Shown here: positions 43,336 through 52,678 of the stretch, one piece after another
Layout: each line of letters starts with the position of its first letter
Numbering within the stretch: position 1 is the first letter of the stretch
DNA from: Rhizobium etli 8C-3
GTDB lineage: Bacteria; Pseudomonadota; Alphaproteobacteria; Rhizobiales; Rhizobiaceae
Assembly (NCBI RefSeq): GCF_001908375.1
Contig: NZ_CP017241.1
Location: 747,001-811,000 of the forward strand
Length of the DNA stretch: 64,000 nucleotides
Direction: 5' to 3'
Translations under genes and position numbers: made by a program
The notes under the pieces: generated by a model
Database searches by the model: none
Told to the model about the DNA's origin: nothing
What the model saw: only the letters and a program-made list of their open reading frames with translations

Positions 43336-46300
43336 CGTGGCGATCCTCGTCAGGCGAACTTCTTTTGACAATGTATCGTGCAACCATCTTGCGCAATTCC
43401 TCCAGAAGCTCGTTGCGGCTGAAGGCGCTCTTGGCGAGCACGCGCTCGACGCCACCGTTCAGGCGCCGGTGGTCTTCCTCGCCAAGGGTCGCCGCCGTAA
43501 CGACCACGACCGGCACCGCCTTGAAGGCTGGCTTCTTTCGCAATTCGACAAGGAACTCGAAGCCGTCCATCTCCGGCATGATGAGGTCGAGAATGATCAG
43601 GTCCGCAGGCGCGCCGATGAGCCGTTCCAGCGCGACCCGGCCATTTCCGGCCTCGTCCACATCGCAACCCTCAGTACTCAATATGCGACGCCATTGCTGC
43701 CGCGTGTTCTCATCATCTTCGACGATCAGAACTCGAAGCGCCGGGTTTGGCGCGCCCGACCAGAATTTGGCGATCAGTTTCCGGAGCGTGTCGCGGTCGA
43801 TCGGCTTTATCAAGTAGTCGGCGGCACCGAGCGAATACCCCCGATTCCTGTTATCGGCCATGGTGAGCATCACCACGGGGATACTCGCGAGCTCAGGATC
43901 CGCCTTCAGTTCCTGCAGGACGCTCCAGCCGTCGCAACCCGGCATCAGCACGTCAAGGGTGATGAGCGAGGGTTTCACCTGCCGGGCCAGATCAAGACCT
44001 TCGGCACCGTCCCTGGCCGTTACGACATCGCAACCCTCGCGCGCGAGGAACCAGCGCATCTGGTCCCGCACCGCCTTATCGTCATCAACGACGAGGACGA
44101 CGTTCGTGGCGAGGCGAACAGGATCATCAGAGGCAAGTCCGGTGTCAGGGGCCGGCAGCCCTTCTAGCGTGGGACTTAGCTCGATTGCCGATGGCAGCCA
44201 CACCGTGAACTTGGTACCGGCGCCGGGAGTGCTGTCGACAGTTATCTGCCCATCCATCGCGCGGCATAGGCGTTGGCTGATGGCAAGCCCGAGCCCAGTG
44301 CCGCCGTACTTGCGGGTGGTAGAACTGTCGGCCTGACTGAACTCCTGGAACAGGTTCGTCATCTGCTGCGGCGTCATACCGATGCCGGTGTCGGCGACGG
44401 TAAATATCACGCCACCGCCTCCATTGGGCTTCGCGCAGGTCGCCTCAATCGTCACTTGGCCATTCTCGGTGAACTTGCAGGCGTTACTCAACAGGTTGAG
44501 GAGGATCTGACGCACCCGAAGCTGATCGGCGCGCATGCAGCCAATGTCATCCGGGCAGCGGACGATGATCCGGTTGCGGTTCTTCTGCGCAAGGGGCTGC
44601 GCGGTTGCCGCGGCATCTTGAACCATTCTTGCGACATCGAACTCCTCGATATGCAGTTCCAGGCGGCCGGCCTCGATCTTTGACAGATCGAGGACCTCAT
44701 TGATGAGTTTGAGCAGGTGCTTGCCGGCGCGCGAGACGCGTTGAAGGGGTTCGACCAGTTCGCCTTGACCGGCTTCGCTGGCATCTTCCTCAAGCATTTC
44801 GGTAATGCCCAGGATGGCGTTCAGCGGCGTGCGCAACTCGTGGCTCATGCTTGCAAGGAACTTGCTCTTGGCCTGTGTCGCCGCCATGGCCGCGTCGCGG
44901 GCGATCTCGAGCTCCGTTTCATGCCTCTTAAGATTGCTGATATCGGTGTAGACCGCGACCGTGCCGCCGCCGGTAATGCGCCGCTCGTTGACCTGGACCC
45001 AGTGGTCATGACTGCGATGTTGAACCAGCGTCTGTTTAGGGTTGCGGTGTGCCTCAAGCCGCGCGGCGAGCCACTCCTCCTCCCGACCTTTGGCATCCTC
45101 GACGAGGCCCTGTTTGACGGCTTTACGGACAATCGTCTCAAATTGCGCACCCGGCACGACGGCATCGGCTATGCCGGGATAGAGGATTTCCCGGTAGCGG
45201 CTGTTGCACAGAACAAGCCGGTCCTCGGCATCGTAAAGGGCGAAACCCTCGGAGATGCTCTCGATTGCATCGACGAGTCGCTGGCGCGCTTCGGCGATCT
45301 CGCGCAGGTTTTTTTCCTTGACCTCGACTGCAGTGTCACGGAACAGCGCAAGCGCCTTGGTCATGCGACCGATCTCGTCGCGGCCCATGGCCGGCAGCGG
45401 TGCCCGAAGATTGCCGCCGGCGATGGCAAGCATGCTTTGGCTCAGACCCGACAAGCGGGCAAGAAGATTGCGGTCGACATACAACCATACGATCAGAACT
45501 GAACTCAGGAGGCTCAGGACGGCTGAGCCAAGAACAACACCGGTGCCGTAGCGCTGGACGGTCGCAGCTTCACGGCCGGCCTCGGTGATGTCGCGGTTGG
45601 CCGCAGCTACCAAGCGATCCACGGCAACGGTCAAATTATGCGAGAGCTGAGCGTTCTCCACCAAAAGCTTGCCGCCGTTTGCGAGTAATGCGAGCTCATC
45701 CTCACGCGCTTGTGCAATGCTCTTCGGTCCGTCGATCAGCCCTTTGAACTCGGCGACGCGCTGGCGGAACCGCGTCTGCAGCTTCTCATCGATCTCCGAT
45801 GTCACCGCCGCAAGCGCCTCGACCGAGCGACGCAGCGGAAACGACATCAGCACCAGGTCGCCGGGCGTCGGCGCAACCGCCGTTTTAAGCAGGGCTTCGT
45901 TGATCGCCGAAATCTCCCGTTGTGCCTTCTGTTGTGGAATGTAGGCGGAAATTGCCTGCGCAAGCTCTGTCGTAGCCGCCGCTCGCGCTTCCGGTGGCAC
46001 GGTGGCATCCGCCACGGTTATCTTCCATTGGGGAACCTTGGAGTTCATCACGAGGATGGCGGGTGCCACAAGGCGCTCGCTTGCGATTGTCGTAGTCGAC
46101 AAACGGCTCAGTAGTTCCTCTTTGCGCGCAACCACACCGAGGCGCGCGGCGACAAGATCGTTAAGAGCTTTGAGATTGCGCCCCAGGCCAATCACCGCGG
46201 CTTCGATCTCAGCCACGGCCGCCGTATTTGCCGCGGTGCCTTTGAGCGCGGCTAGCAATTCTTCGAGGCGGGACATCTCCACTGCGATTGCAGCCGAGAC

Positions 46301-46546
46301 CTCGTTGTGCTGGACCGTGCTGGTCGTGGCAAGTACGGCCGGCGTAGTGGCGGCGACCCGTTCGGCTTGGCGCGAGAGCTCGAGCGATGCAAGCGCCGAC
46401 GGGACCCGGCGTTCTGTGATCCTCTCGACGACCTCGCCCACTTGCAGGAAGGCATATACGGCTGCAGCGGTCGCGAGCACCGCAAAGGTGCTGATGCCAA
46501 AGAAAGCAAAGAGTAAGCGGCCACGTATGCCGAGACGGTCAAACAT
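43328..46546 (-). CDS. TorS-like hybrid sensor histidine kinase with two receivers
   Basis: A 1072-residue inner-membrane kinase. A first membrane helix near residues 10-32 and a second near 335-355 ([20 protein letters not shown]) bracket about 300 residues of helical periplasmic domain. HAMP, a PAS domain ([20 protein letters not shown]), HisKA with phosphoacceptor H569 ([11 protein letters not shown]), ATPase (DTGIG, GGTGLGL) and two receivers with Asp865 and Asp987 follow. No Hpt domain was seen. The long periplasmic helical sensor plus an adjacent binding-protein gene recalls TorS/TorT. In-frame starts upstream (46591 GTG, 46582 ATG) remain possible. Confidence 0.87.
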   Translation of the reverse strand: MFDRLGIRGRLLFAFFGISTFAVLATAAAVYAFLQVGEVVERITERRVPSALASLELSRQAERVAATTPAVLATTSTVQHNEVSAAIAVEMSRLEELLAALKGTAANTAAVAEIEAAVIGLGRNLKALNDLVAARLGVVARKEELLSRLSTTTIASERLVAPAILVMNSKVPQWKITVADATVPPEARAAATTELAQAISAYIPQQKAQREISAINEALLKTAVAPTPGDLVLMSFPLRRSVEALAAVTSEIDEKLQTRFRQRVAEFKGLIDGPKSIAQAREDELALLANGGKLLVENAQLSHNLTVAVDRLVAAANRDITEAGREAATVQRYGTGVVLGSAVLSLLSSVLIVWLYVDRNLLARLSGLSQSMLAIAGGNLRAPLPAMGRDEIGRMTKALALFRDTAVEVKEKNLREIAEARQRLVDAIESISEGFALYDAEDRLVLCNSRYREILYPGIADAVVPGAQFETIVRKAVKQGLVEDAKGREEEWLAARLEAHRNPKQTLVQHRSHDHWVQVNERRITGGGTVAVYTDISNLKRHETELEIARDAAMAATQAKSKFLASMSHELRTPLNAILGITEMLEEDASEAGQGELVEPLQRVSRAGKHLLKLINEVLDLSKIEAGRLELHIEEFDVARMVQDAAATAQPLAQKNRNRIIVRCPDDIGCMRADQLRVRQILLNLLSNACKFTENGQVTIEATCAKPNGGGGVIFTVADTGIGMTPQQMTNLFQEFSQADSSTTRKYGGTGLGLAISQRLCRAMDGQITVDSTPGAGTKFTVWLPSAIELSPTLEGLPAPDTGLASDDPVRLATNVVLVVDDDKAVRDQMRWFLAREGCDVVTARDGAEGLDLARQVKPSLITLDVLMPGCDGWSVLQELKADPELASIPVVMLTMADNRNRGYSLGAADYLIKPIDRDTLRKLIAKFWSGAPNPALRVLIVEDDENTRQQWRRILSTEGCDVDEAGNGRVALERLIGAPADLIILDLIMPEMDGFEFLVELRKKPAFKAVPVVVVTAATLGEEDHRRLNGGVERVLAKSAFSRNELLEELRKMVARYIVKRSSPDEDRHDG

Positions 46547-46632
46547 CGCGGCGACCCATCGTCCGGCTGATGTGGTCAACATTGCCCGCACAGTTTTTTT
46601 CTCGAATGCGATCCCCAGTGATTAGCGTTGGG

Positions 46633-47727
46633 CTATTGCAATGGCACGTATTCGCCATCCTTCCAGATATACCATACCCAGCTCTGAACCGTGAGGTCGC
46701 CTTTGTCGTCAAAGTCGATGCGTCCCAATACCGTATCAAACGAGTGGCCGCGCAATGAAGCAATCACCTCGCGCAACTCCAGCGAACCGGCTTCCTTGAG
46801 CGCCTGCGCCCAGGTCTGAACGGCCCCGTAGCTCAGCAGCGTATAGCCTGCGGGTTCGAAGTTCTCTGCCCGGAAGCGCTCCACCACCGGGCCCGCTTGG
46901 GGGGTTCGCCGTGGGTCCGCGGAAAACGTGAAGAGAGTTCCCTCAGCGGCTGGACCGGCGATCAGCGCAAATTCTTCGGTCGCCAGGGCGTCGCCTGAGA
47001 TGAACTGGCCTGGGTAGCCTTGGTCGTGCGCAGCGCGAACCATCAGTGCAACTTCAGCATGATAGCCGCCGACATAGACCACGTCGACTTTTGCAGCCTT
47101 TAGTGCAGCAATTTCAATCGAATAGTCGTTCTTCGCGGGACTGTAGGCCTCGTAGATCGTGTCGGTTACGCCTCGCTTGTTCAATTGTTTTTTGGTCTCA
47201 TCGGCAAGGCCCCTGCCATAGGTGGTGCCATCGTGAAGGATCGCAATCTTCTTGTTGCCCCAATGATCGGCAAGGTAGTTGCCGGCGACGACGCCTTGCG
47301 CATCGTCGCGACCAATGACGCGGAACACGTTGGCGCGGCCTTGTTCGGTCAGCAGCGGATTGGTCGACCCCGGCGAAATCTGCAGAACTCCCGCCGCCTC
47401 ATACACCTTTGATGCCGGGATCGAGGCTCCAGAGCAGTAGTGGCCGACGACGAGAACGACACCGTCAGCCACGAGTTTTTTGGCAACGGCTACCGCTTGC
47501 TCTGGATCGCAGAAGTCGTCGACCGCGATGAGCCGCACCTGCTGGCCCAGAACGCCGCCCGCCGCATTGATATCGGCCACGGCCATCTCTGCGCCACGCT
47601 GCCCCTGCTCGCCGATCCATGCGAGCCGTCCGGTCATCGCGGCTGAGACGCCGATCAGCACCTCAGCGTGCGCGGAATAACCGACCACGGCTGCAAGCGC
47701 GAAAACTGCGACGGCGATGCGGTGCAT
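46633..47727 (-). CDS. LivK-like periplasmic binding protein, probable co-sensor
   Basis: A 364-residue protein with a Sec signal peptide (HRIAVAVFALAAVVGYSAHA) and a type I periplasmic binding fold: VLIGVSAAMTGRLAWIGEQG, VDDFCDPEQAVAVAKKLV, GHYCSGASIPASKVYEA and ILHDGTTYGRGLADETKKQL. The sequence resembles branched-chain amino-acid binding proteins, but no permease or ATPase gene is near. It is 86 bases upstream of the hybrid kinase on the same strand, so a sensory role like TorT with TorS is more likely than transport. Ligand unknown. Confidence 0.85.
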   Translation of the reverse strand: MHRIAVAVFALAAVVGYSAHAEVLIGVSAAMTGRLAWIGEQGQRGAEMAVADINAAGGVLGQQVRLIAVDDFCDPEQAVAVAKKLVADGVVLVVGHYCSGASIPASKVYEAAGVLQISPGSTNPLLTEQGRANVFRVIGRDDAQGVVAGNYLADHWGNKKIAILHDGTTYGRGLADETKKQLNKRGVTDTIYEAYSPAKNDYSIEIAALKAAKVDVVYVGGYHAEVALMVRAAHDQGYPGQFISGDALATEEFALIAGPAAEGTLFTFSADPRRTPQAGPVVERFRAENFEPAGYTLLSYGAVQTWAQALKEAGSLELREVIASLRGHSFDTVLGRIDFDDKGDLTVQSWVWYIWKDGEYVPLQ

Positions 47728-48195
47728 GAAACAGCCTTCCGCCTTGATAGCAATCTTGGGCACGAGAGCGGTACCGCGACTGCGCAGCCGGGCGCCTCGG
47801 TCATTATGGGTCACTCGCGAGCCGCCGCGATCAGCTGTCTGCTATTCCAGCGGCGCCTTAGTGGCCATGTCTCGAAATATACCATGCGGCGCTGAGGAGT
47901 GATATGGCCTTTGGTGTCGATGGCACTGAGGTGGGCGCGGCTTGCATAAAGCAATGAAGGGGAAGCCGCGAAGAGGGGGCGGCAAAAAAGGACTGCCCAA
48001 ACCCGCCATTATCTGAGACAATTACGCGGGGAGGATTACCTCTACAGCTCGCCCAGCCGCAGAGGGCGGTTTCGAACCTGTATTCCGTCGAGACATCCTT
48101 GGATCCTGCCCCGTCCGCAGCGATGAGTCGGCTGTCGGCAAGCATCTAGCGAACATTTTCCATTGTTCAGCAAACGCGAGCCAGGAGCACTTCAC
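47728..48195. other. Divergent intergenic region, no gene supported
   Basis: About 470 bases separate the binding-protein gene from the methanethiol-oxidase-like gene. Only short frames without domains are present. It must hold both promoters, but I cannot identify clear elements except AGGAGC before the ATG at 48196. Confidence 0.5.
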
Positions 48196-49590
48196 ATGGT
48201 AACGTGGAAACCCGATCCGAGCTTTTATCCGTCACCGCGAATGGCTATGAAGGCTGCACCGGAGACGCTTGCCTACGTCGTTGCCTTCGATCCGACGCGA
48301 GCAGTTCCCGACGAACTCGCGGTCGTCGATGTCGATCCTCGATCGGCCACCTATAGTCAGATCGTCACATCCCTCCCGATGCCCAATGTCGGTGACGAGT
48401 TGCATCATTTCGGCTGGAACGCCTGTTCATCCTGCCTTTGCCCGAATGCGCCGCATCCGCATGCAGAACGCCGCTATCTGGTGGTGCCGGGATTGAAATC
48501 CTCGCGTATCCATATCATCGACACCAAGCCCGATGGCCGCAGGCCATCGCTCTTCAAGGTCATCGAACCCGGCGAAGTCGCCGAGCGGGCCGGCTACTCC
48601 AGGCCGCATACTGTTCACTGCGGACCAGAAGGGATCTATGTTGCAGCACTCGGCAACGCCGAAGGTAAGGGACCGGGCGGAATTCTCCTCATGGATCACG
48701 AGACATTCGAGGTGCGCGGCCAGTGGGAAATGGATCGAGGTCCGCAACAGCTTTCCTATGACGTCTGGTGGCATCTCGGCCACGATACACTCGTCACCAG
48801 CGAGTGGGGCACGCCGGATACGTTCGAAAACGGCCTGATCCCGGAAGTCCTGCTCGGTGCGAAATACGGCCGCCGTCTGCACTTTTGGGATTTGCATAAG
48901 CGCAAGCACCTGCAGACGATCGATTTCGGTGACAAGTATCAGCTCGTATTCGAGCTCAGACCCGCGCATGACCCGACAAAGGCCTATGGTTTTGTCAATT
49001 GCGTTGTCAGTCTTGAGGACCTCTCCTCCTCGATATGGGTCTGGCACCGTGACGGAACCCAGTGGGCGGTGACAAAGGTGATCGACATTCCGGCGGAGCC
49101 CGCCGATCCAGACCTGTTGCCGCCGATGCTGAAGGGTTTCAGTGCAGTACCACCACTCGTCACCGACATAGACCTTTCGATGGATGACAGATTTCTCTAC
49201 GTGTCGTGCTGGGGAACCGGTGACCTGCATCAGTACGATGTTTCAGATCCGTTCAAGCCAAAGCTGACAGGCAAGGTTCGGATCGGCGGCATCGTTTCGC
49301 GTGCGTCACATTCAGGAGCGAAGAATGGTGCGCTGAATGGCGGCCCGCAGATGGTCGAGATCAGTCGCGATGGACGCCGTATCTATTTCACCAACTCTCT
49401 CTACGGTGCGATCGACGAGCAGTTCTATCCCGATGGCATCTCGGGCTGGATGGTGAAGCTTGACGCGGAGCCTGACGGAGGCATTGCATTCGACGAGAAA
49501 TTCTTCGTCGAATGGCCAAAATCACATCGCCCGCATCAGGTCCGCCTCCAGGGTGGGGATTGTTCATCAGATTCGTATTGTTATCCGTAA
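48196..49590 (+). CDS. mtoX: Selenium-binding protein 56 / methanethiol oxidase
   Basis: A 464-residue member of the SBP56 family. Bacterial MtoX oxidises methanethiol to formaldehyde, hydrogen sulfide and peroxide. Strong family landmarks are GDELHHFGWNACSSCLCP (with the CSSC motif), YSRPHTVHCGPEGIYVAALG, TSEWGTPDTFENG, SCWGTGDLHQYDVSDP and the C-terminus HQVRLQGGDCSSDSYCYP. AGGAGC precedes the ATG. No signal peptide is visible, unlike some periplasmic MtoX, so the location needs care. It is followed closely by a membrane protein gene. Confidence 0.85.
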   Translation: MVTWKPDPSFYPSPRMAMKAAPETLAYVVAFDPTRAVPDELAVVDVDPRSATYSQIVTSLPMPNVGDELHHFGWNACSSCLCPNAPHPHAERRYLVVPGLKSSRIHIIDTKPDGRRPSLFKVIEPGEVAERAGYSRPHTVHCGPEGIYVAALGNAEGKGPGGILLMDHETFEVRGQWEMDRGPQQLSYDVWWHLGHDTLVTSEWGTPDTFENGLIPEVLLGAKYGRRLHFWDLHKRKHLQTIDFGDKYQLVFELRPAHDPTKAYGFVNCVVSLEDLSSSIWVWHRDGTQWAVTKVIDIPAEPADPDLLPPMLKGFSAVPPLVTDIDLSMDDRFLYVSCWGTGDLHQYDVSDPFKPKLTGKVRIGGIVSRASHSGAKNGALNGGPQMVEISRDGRRIYFTNSLYGAIDEQFYPDGISGWMVKLDAEPDGGIAFDEKFFVEWPKSHRPHQVRLQGGDCSSDSYCYP

Positions 49591-49619
49591 GGAGCAAAGG
49601 TTGGCCACAAGAGGCGCCC

Positions 49620-50249
49620 ATGAACGAAATCTGGCCGTGGATTTTGCTGGCAGGACTAGGAGCCTTTCATGGTCTCAACCCTGCGATGGGATGGCTGTTT
49701 GCCGTGGCGCTTGGAGTTCACAGGCAGAGTTCTGCCGCCGTGGTCCAGGCAGTGCCCGCCATCGCCGTCGGACACGCCGTGTCGATCGCACTGGTGGCTG
49801 GAGTTCTGGTCGCAGCCGGGCTCTTCGTCGACCAGGATCGCGTACGCGCGGCGGCTGGAGCCGGCCTCATCGGCTGGGCCGTCTGGCATCATTTCGTCGG
49901 GCACGGGCGTCGCGTTAGGATCGGCATGCGCACGGGGCTTGCCGGCCTGGCGTTGTGGTCGTTTCTGATGGCGACGGCCCACGGGGCCGGGCTGATGATC
50001 CTGCCAGCGTTGATACCACTTTGTCTTGCGGATTCACCATTGCGCGAAATGGGCGGGGACGAGTCGGCTGCCATTGCGATCGCCGCAGTCGGCGTCCATA
50101 CACTTGCCATGTTGGCGGTTACAAGTCTTGTGGCTTTGGCGGTCTATCGTTGGATTGGGCTCGAGATATTGCGCAGCGCCTGGCTTAACGTGGATCTCGT
50201 ATGGACGCTGGTACTGCTTGGCACCGGTTGCGTGCTGCTGATCGTCTAG
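49620..50249 (+). CDS. Polytopic membrane protein next to mtoX
   Basis: A 209-residue protein with about six hydrophobic helices. Histidine motifs fall in or near helices (GAFHGLNPAMGWLFAVALG, IAVGHAVSIALVAG, WHHFVGHGRRVRIGM, MATAHGAGLMILP), reminiscent of metal or small-solute transporters such as the NicO/RcnA group, but I cannot assign it. It starts 29 bases after mtoX and is probably co-transcribed. Tandem pairing suggests a role with the oxidase, such as copper supply or export of a sulfur product, which is inference. Confidence 0.65.
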   Translation: MNEIWPWILLAGLGAFHGLNPAMGWLFAVALGVHRQSSAAVVQAVPAIAVGHAVSIALVAGVLVAAGLFVDQDRVRAAAGAGLIGWAVWHHFVGHGRRVRIGMRTGLAGLALWSFLMATAHGAGLMILPALIPLCLADSPLREMGGDESAAIAIAAVGVHTLAMLAVTSLVALAVYRWIGLEILRSAWLNVDLVWTLVLLGTGCVLLIV

Positions 50250-50648
50250 CGAAGGCGAAAAAGATGCGCTGAAGTCCGGGAGCAATCCGTGCGTGTGCGT
50301 CGATCGAAGTCGCCCCGAAGGCCAAGAGGTGCAGATAACTCTACGCCATGGACACATTCTTCGCTTCGACGACGTGGGGATGATCAGACAGCCGATAGAA
50401 GCGCACGAGTGTGTGGTGATCGTGGCCTGCCGCTTGCTTTCAAAGCTTGTCGAAAGAACCTTTGAATTTCCGCTGGTTTCCGTCGCGAGCGACCGCGGAT
50501 GCCACCTACTTCTCGCTGCTTGACGTCAAGATCATCCGATAGGCGCACTGCGGAGCGAAGTTTTCTCCGTTTAGGGTATGGATACTACAGCTTCTACTAA
50601 TGCACGGCATCGGATACGATCATGGCGCCAATCTTCTGGGGGAAGGGC
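50250..50648. other. Stretch without a supported gene
   Basis: About 400 bases. A 76-codon frame at 50293-50523 (plus) has no domain and no good ribosome site. I see nothing else. Confidence 0.45.
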
Positions 50649-50792
50649 ATGCGCAAGAGGCGTTATCATTCAAGGCCGCGGCGGAAGTCACTATTTGCTG
50701 AGGCTCCGGCGCTGTTCCTGTGTCTTGTAGTTGCTGGAGTTGCAGGCGTCTGTTCGATCGACGATCTGGCTTCTGCTCCTTCGCAATTGTAA
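50649..50792 (+). CDS. Possible 47-residue membrane peptide
   Basis: ATG at 50649 follows GGGGGAAGGG. The product has a very basic start (MRKRRYHSRPRRKS), one hydrophobic helix (APALFLCLVVAGVAGVC) and a short tail. It could be a genuine small membrane protein. Its stop TAA is immediately followed, in the same frame, by a TPR-like fragment, so it could instead be the 5' part of a broken gene. Confidence 0.3.
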   Translation: MRKRRYHSRPRRKSLFAEAPALFLCLVVAGVAGVCSIDDLASAPSQL

Positions 50793-51152
50793 AATGCCCC
50801 GCCAGTTGACCAGTTCGATGTCGAGACCCTGAGCCTTGAGCGGCTTGGTTTTCCGCCGCCGTGGTACAGCGCGGCGCTTGGCAATGCGCTCTATATTCTT
50901 GGCCGCTACGAGGACGCTGCAGCGGCGCTCAAGGAGCTCCCCAATCCGGGCCTGTTTACCTGCGCGCGCCTAGCCGCCTGCTACGCACAGGCCGGCAACA
51001 CGAATGCAACCGAGACCGCGAGGGCGCAGCTACTGAAACTGTGCCCCGACTTCTCCACGGAGGATTTCGTCAGGCGAGGTTTGCTGCCGGAGCGTCCGGA
51101 GCAATTGGAACTGTTCCGCCAGGGCCTGCTGAAGGCGGGATTGCCCAAATGA
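50793..51152 (+). pseudogene. C-terminal fragment of a TPR (cyclase-type) protein
   Basis: The frame after the TAA at 50790 reads about 119 codons without a start: WYSAALGNALYILGRYEDAA, LKELPNPGLFTCARLAACYA and LCPDFSTEDFVRRGLLPERP, ending FRQGLLKAGLPK. This matches the C-terminal TPR tail commonly attached to class III adenylate cyclases and CadC-like regulators in rhizobia. The catalytic or DNA-binding part is absent, so it is best read as a decayed remnant. Confidence 0.65.
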
Positions 51153-51349
51153 GCCAGGGATGGGAACCGGAAAGATCGAGCCGTTGCGGTCTTTACCAAC
51201 AGACGCCGCGAACAGCTGATTGGGCCCGAAACGGGCTGTCAATTGGTTGCGCGTGGAGGGCTGCTTTGCGCCCCCGCTCCGGCCAGAAAGGCCGGTGGAG
51301 TCACTTCCCAAGACAAGACGTTCCCTCAAGCCGAGTTTCCCGACCCGCG

Positions 51350-51853
51350 CTACTGGTCTATGCTGGAGAGCAATTCGTCGAGCTGCTCCAACTGCTCCGG
51401 CAATGCGGCCGCCGAGCCCTGTAGTGCTTCCTCAAGCGCCTCCTTGGACGGATAGACTTCGTGGAAATTCAGCAGTGTCCTCCCGCCTTGGTCCTTGAAG
51501 GTCACGGTCGTGATCGCACCCTCTTCGCCCTCGTCGTTGGTCCAGACGATGCGCTCGTTCGGCACCACCTCGAGATACTTGCCATAGAAGGCCATGGTGT
51601 CCGAACCGCCGGCTCCGAATTCCAGCCGGTATTTGCCGCCGGTACGGACGTCCATATCGCACGATACCAGCGAAACGCCGGATACCGATTTTGGCACCCA
51701 CCAGCGCTGGAACAGCTCGGGCTGGCTCCACGCCCTGTAAACCGTGCTCGGCGGCGCATTGAATGTCCGCGTTACCACGAGTTCGCGATCCCCTCTGCGC
51801 TCGACTGACGTGCGGTTTGGCCCACTACTTGCACTGTTAACTTGCTGAGTCAT
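51350..51853 (-). CDS. SRPBCC (AHSA1-like) domain protein
   Basis: A 167-residue SRPBCC protein: LVVTRTFNAPPSTVYRAWSQ, LFQRWWVPKSVSGVSL, GGKYRLEFGAGGSDTMAFYG and ERIVWTNDEGEEGAITTVTF. Its start overlaps the end of the ArsR-type gene by 17 bases. ArsR plus AHSA1-domain pairs are common, with the SRPBCC protein thought to bind a small hydrophobic ligand or help cope with stress. Exact function unknown. Confidence 0.87.
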   Translation of the reverse strand: MTQQVNSASSGPNRTSVERRGDRELVVTRTFNAPPSTVYRAWSQPELFQRWWVPKSVSGVSLVSCDMDVRTGGKYRLEFGAGGSDTMAFYGKYLEVVPNERIVWTNDEGEEGAITTVTFKDQGGRTLLNFHEVYPSKEALEEALQGSAAALPEQLEQLDELLSSIDQ

Positions 51854-52193
51854 CGCTTTCCTCCTGTTTCATTTCGCTGATGATTTCGTCCAATGCTTCG
51901 AAGCGGGCCTCGAAGAGCTTGCGATGCGCCTCGATCCACTCGGCCTCCGCCTTGAGGCCGCGTTTCCCAAGCTTGCAGGTTCTCACCCGTCCGACCTTCT
52001 GCGTGACGACGAGCCCCGCCCGCTCGAGAACCTGGACGTGCTTCTTCATGCCGGTCAGCGTCATCTGGAAGTTATCCGCGAGACTGGTGATCGACGCGTC
52101 CCCTCGCCCAAGCTGATCGATGATCCCGCGGCGGGTCGCATCGGACAGCGCCGCAAACGAGAGATCGAGGGGAGGATCTAGATACTGAACCAT
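51837..52193 (-). CDS. ArsR-family winged-helix regulator
   Basis: A 118-residue ArsR-type repressor. It has LDLSFAALSDATRRGIIDQL, the recognition-helix region SITSLADNFQMTLTGMKKHV and wing LEKAGL-like QVLERAGLVVTQKVGRVRTC. A single wing cysteine gives no clear metal site, so it is more like the SRPBCC-linked, non-metal ArsR group. It is first of a two-gene operon with the downstream AHSA1 gene and likely autoregulates it. Confidence 0.88.
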   Translation of the reverse strand: MVQYLDPPLDLSFAALSDATRRGIIDQLGRGDASITSLADNFQMTLTGMKKHVQVLERAGLVVTQKVGRVRTCKLGKRGLKAEAEWIEAHRKLFEARFEALDEIISEMKQEESDDSAS

Positions 52194-52678
52194 CTAGTTC
52201 AGTGTATAACCTGCTCGCGCAGGAAGCACAAGTATCCCGAACTTTCCATTGCAGTAGACCGGTCGTCCGGCGGCAGCAAAAAAATCGTCTGCTCGGGGTC
52301 AAAAGCGGACCTTAGAGCCGCTGATGAACGAATGTCAGAATTCAACGCCTGCTCCCGACACCACTCCGCCGGCTAACGGCCCCATTCCGGCGCGGCCAAC
52401 CTCATGTGCAGGCTAAAGGATCTGACACGGGTGGACACTGCAACGAGAGGGTCGTTAGTTCCTTCAAGAGCAGAAAAATCACCAATGCTCCTCGCAGAAT
52501 AACCGTCAAGCGCGATGAAATGCGGCCACCGGAGAAAAGCAGGCTTTTATGATCAAGACCGCCTGCTAGGACAAAATCTGGAAGCGCAGTCCCTCCAGGT
52601 GTGATGTCACGGAGTTGCGGCCGCCGGCCATTCGAAATAAGCTGCGGCATTCGTTGTGGTCATAAGATGAATTAGCAA
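52194..52678. other. Intergenic region between ArsR and GntR genes
   Basis: About 485 bases with no supported gene. It holds divergent promoters for the ArsR and GntR genes. No clear operator dyad was recognised. Confidence 0.45.

Noticed and set aside
50293..50523. 76-codon plus-strand frame after the mtoX-linked membrane protein
   Set aside because: No domain, poor ribosome site and no codon pattern I trust; left as intergenic.
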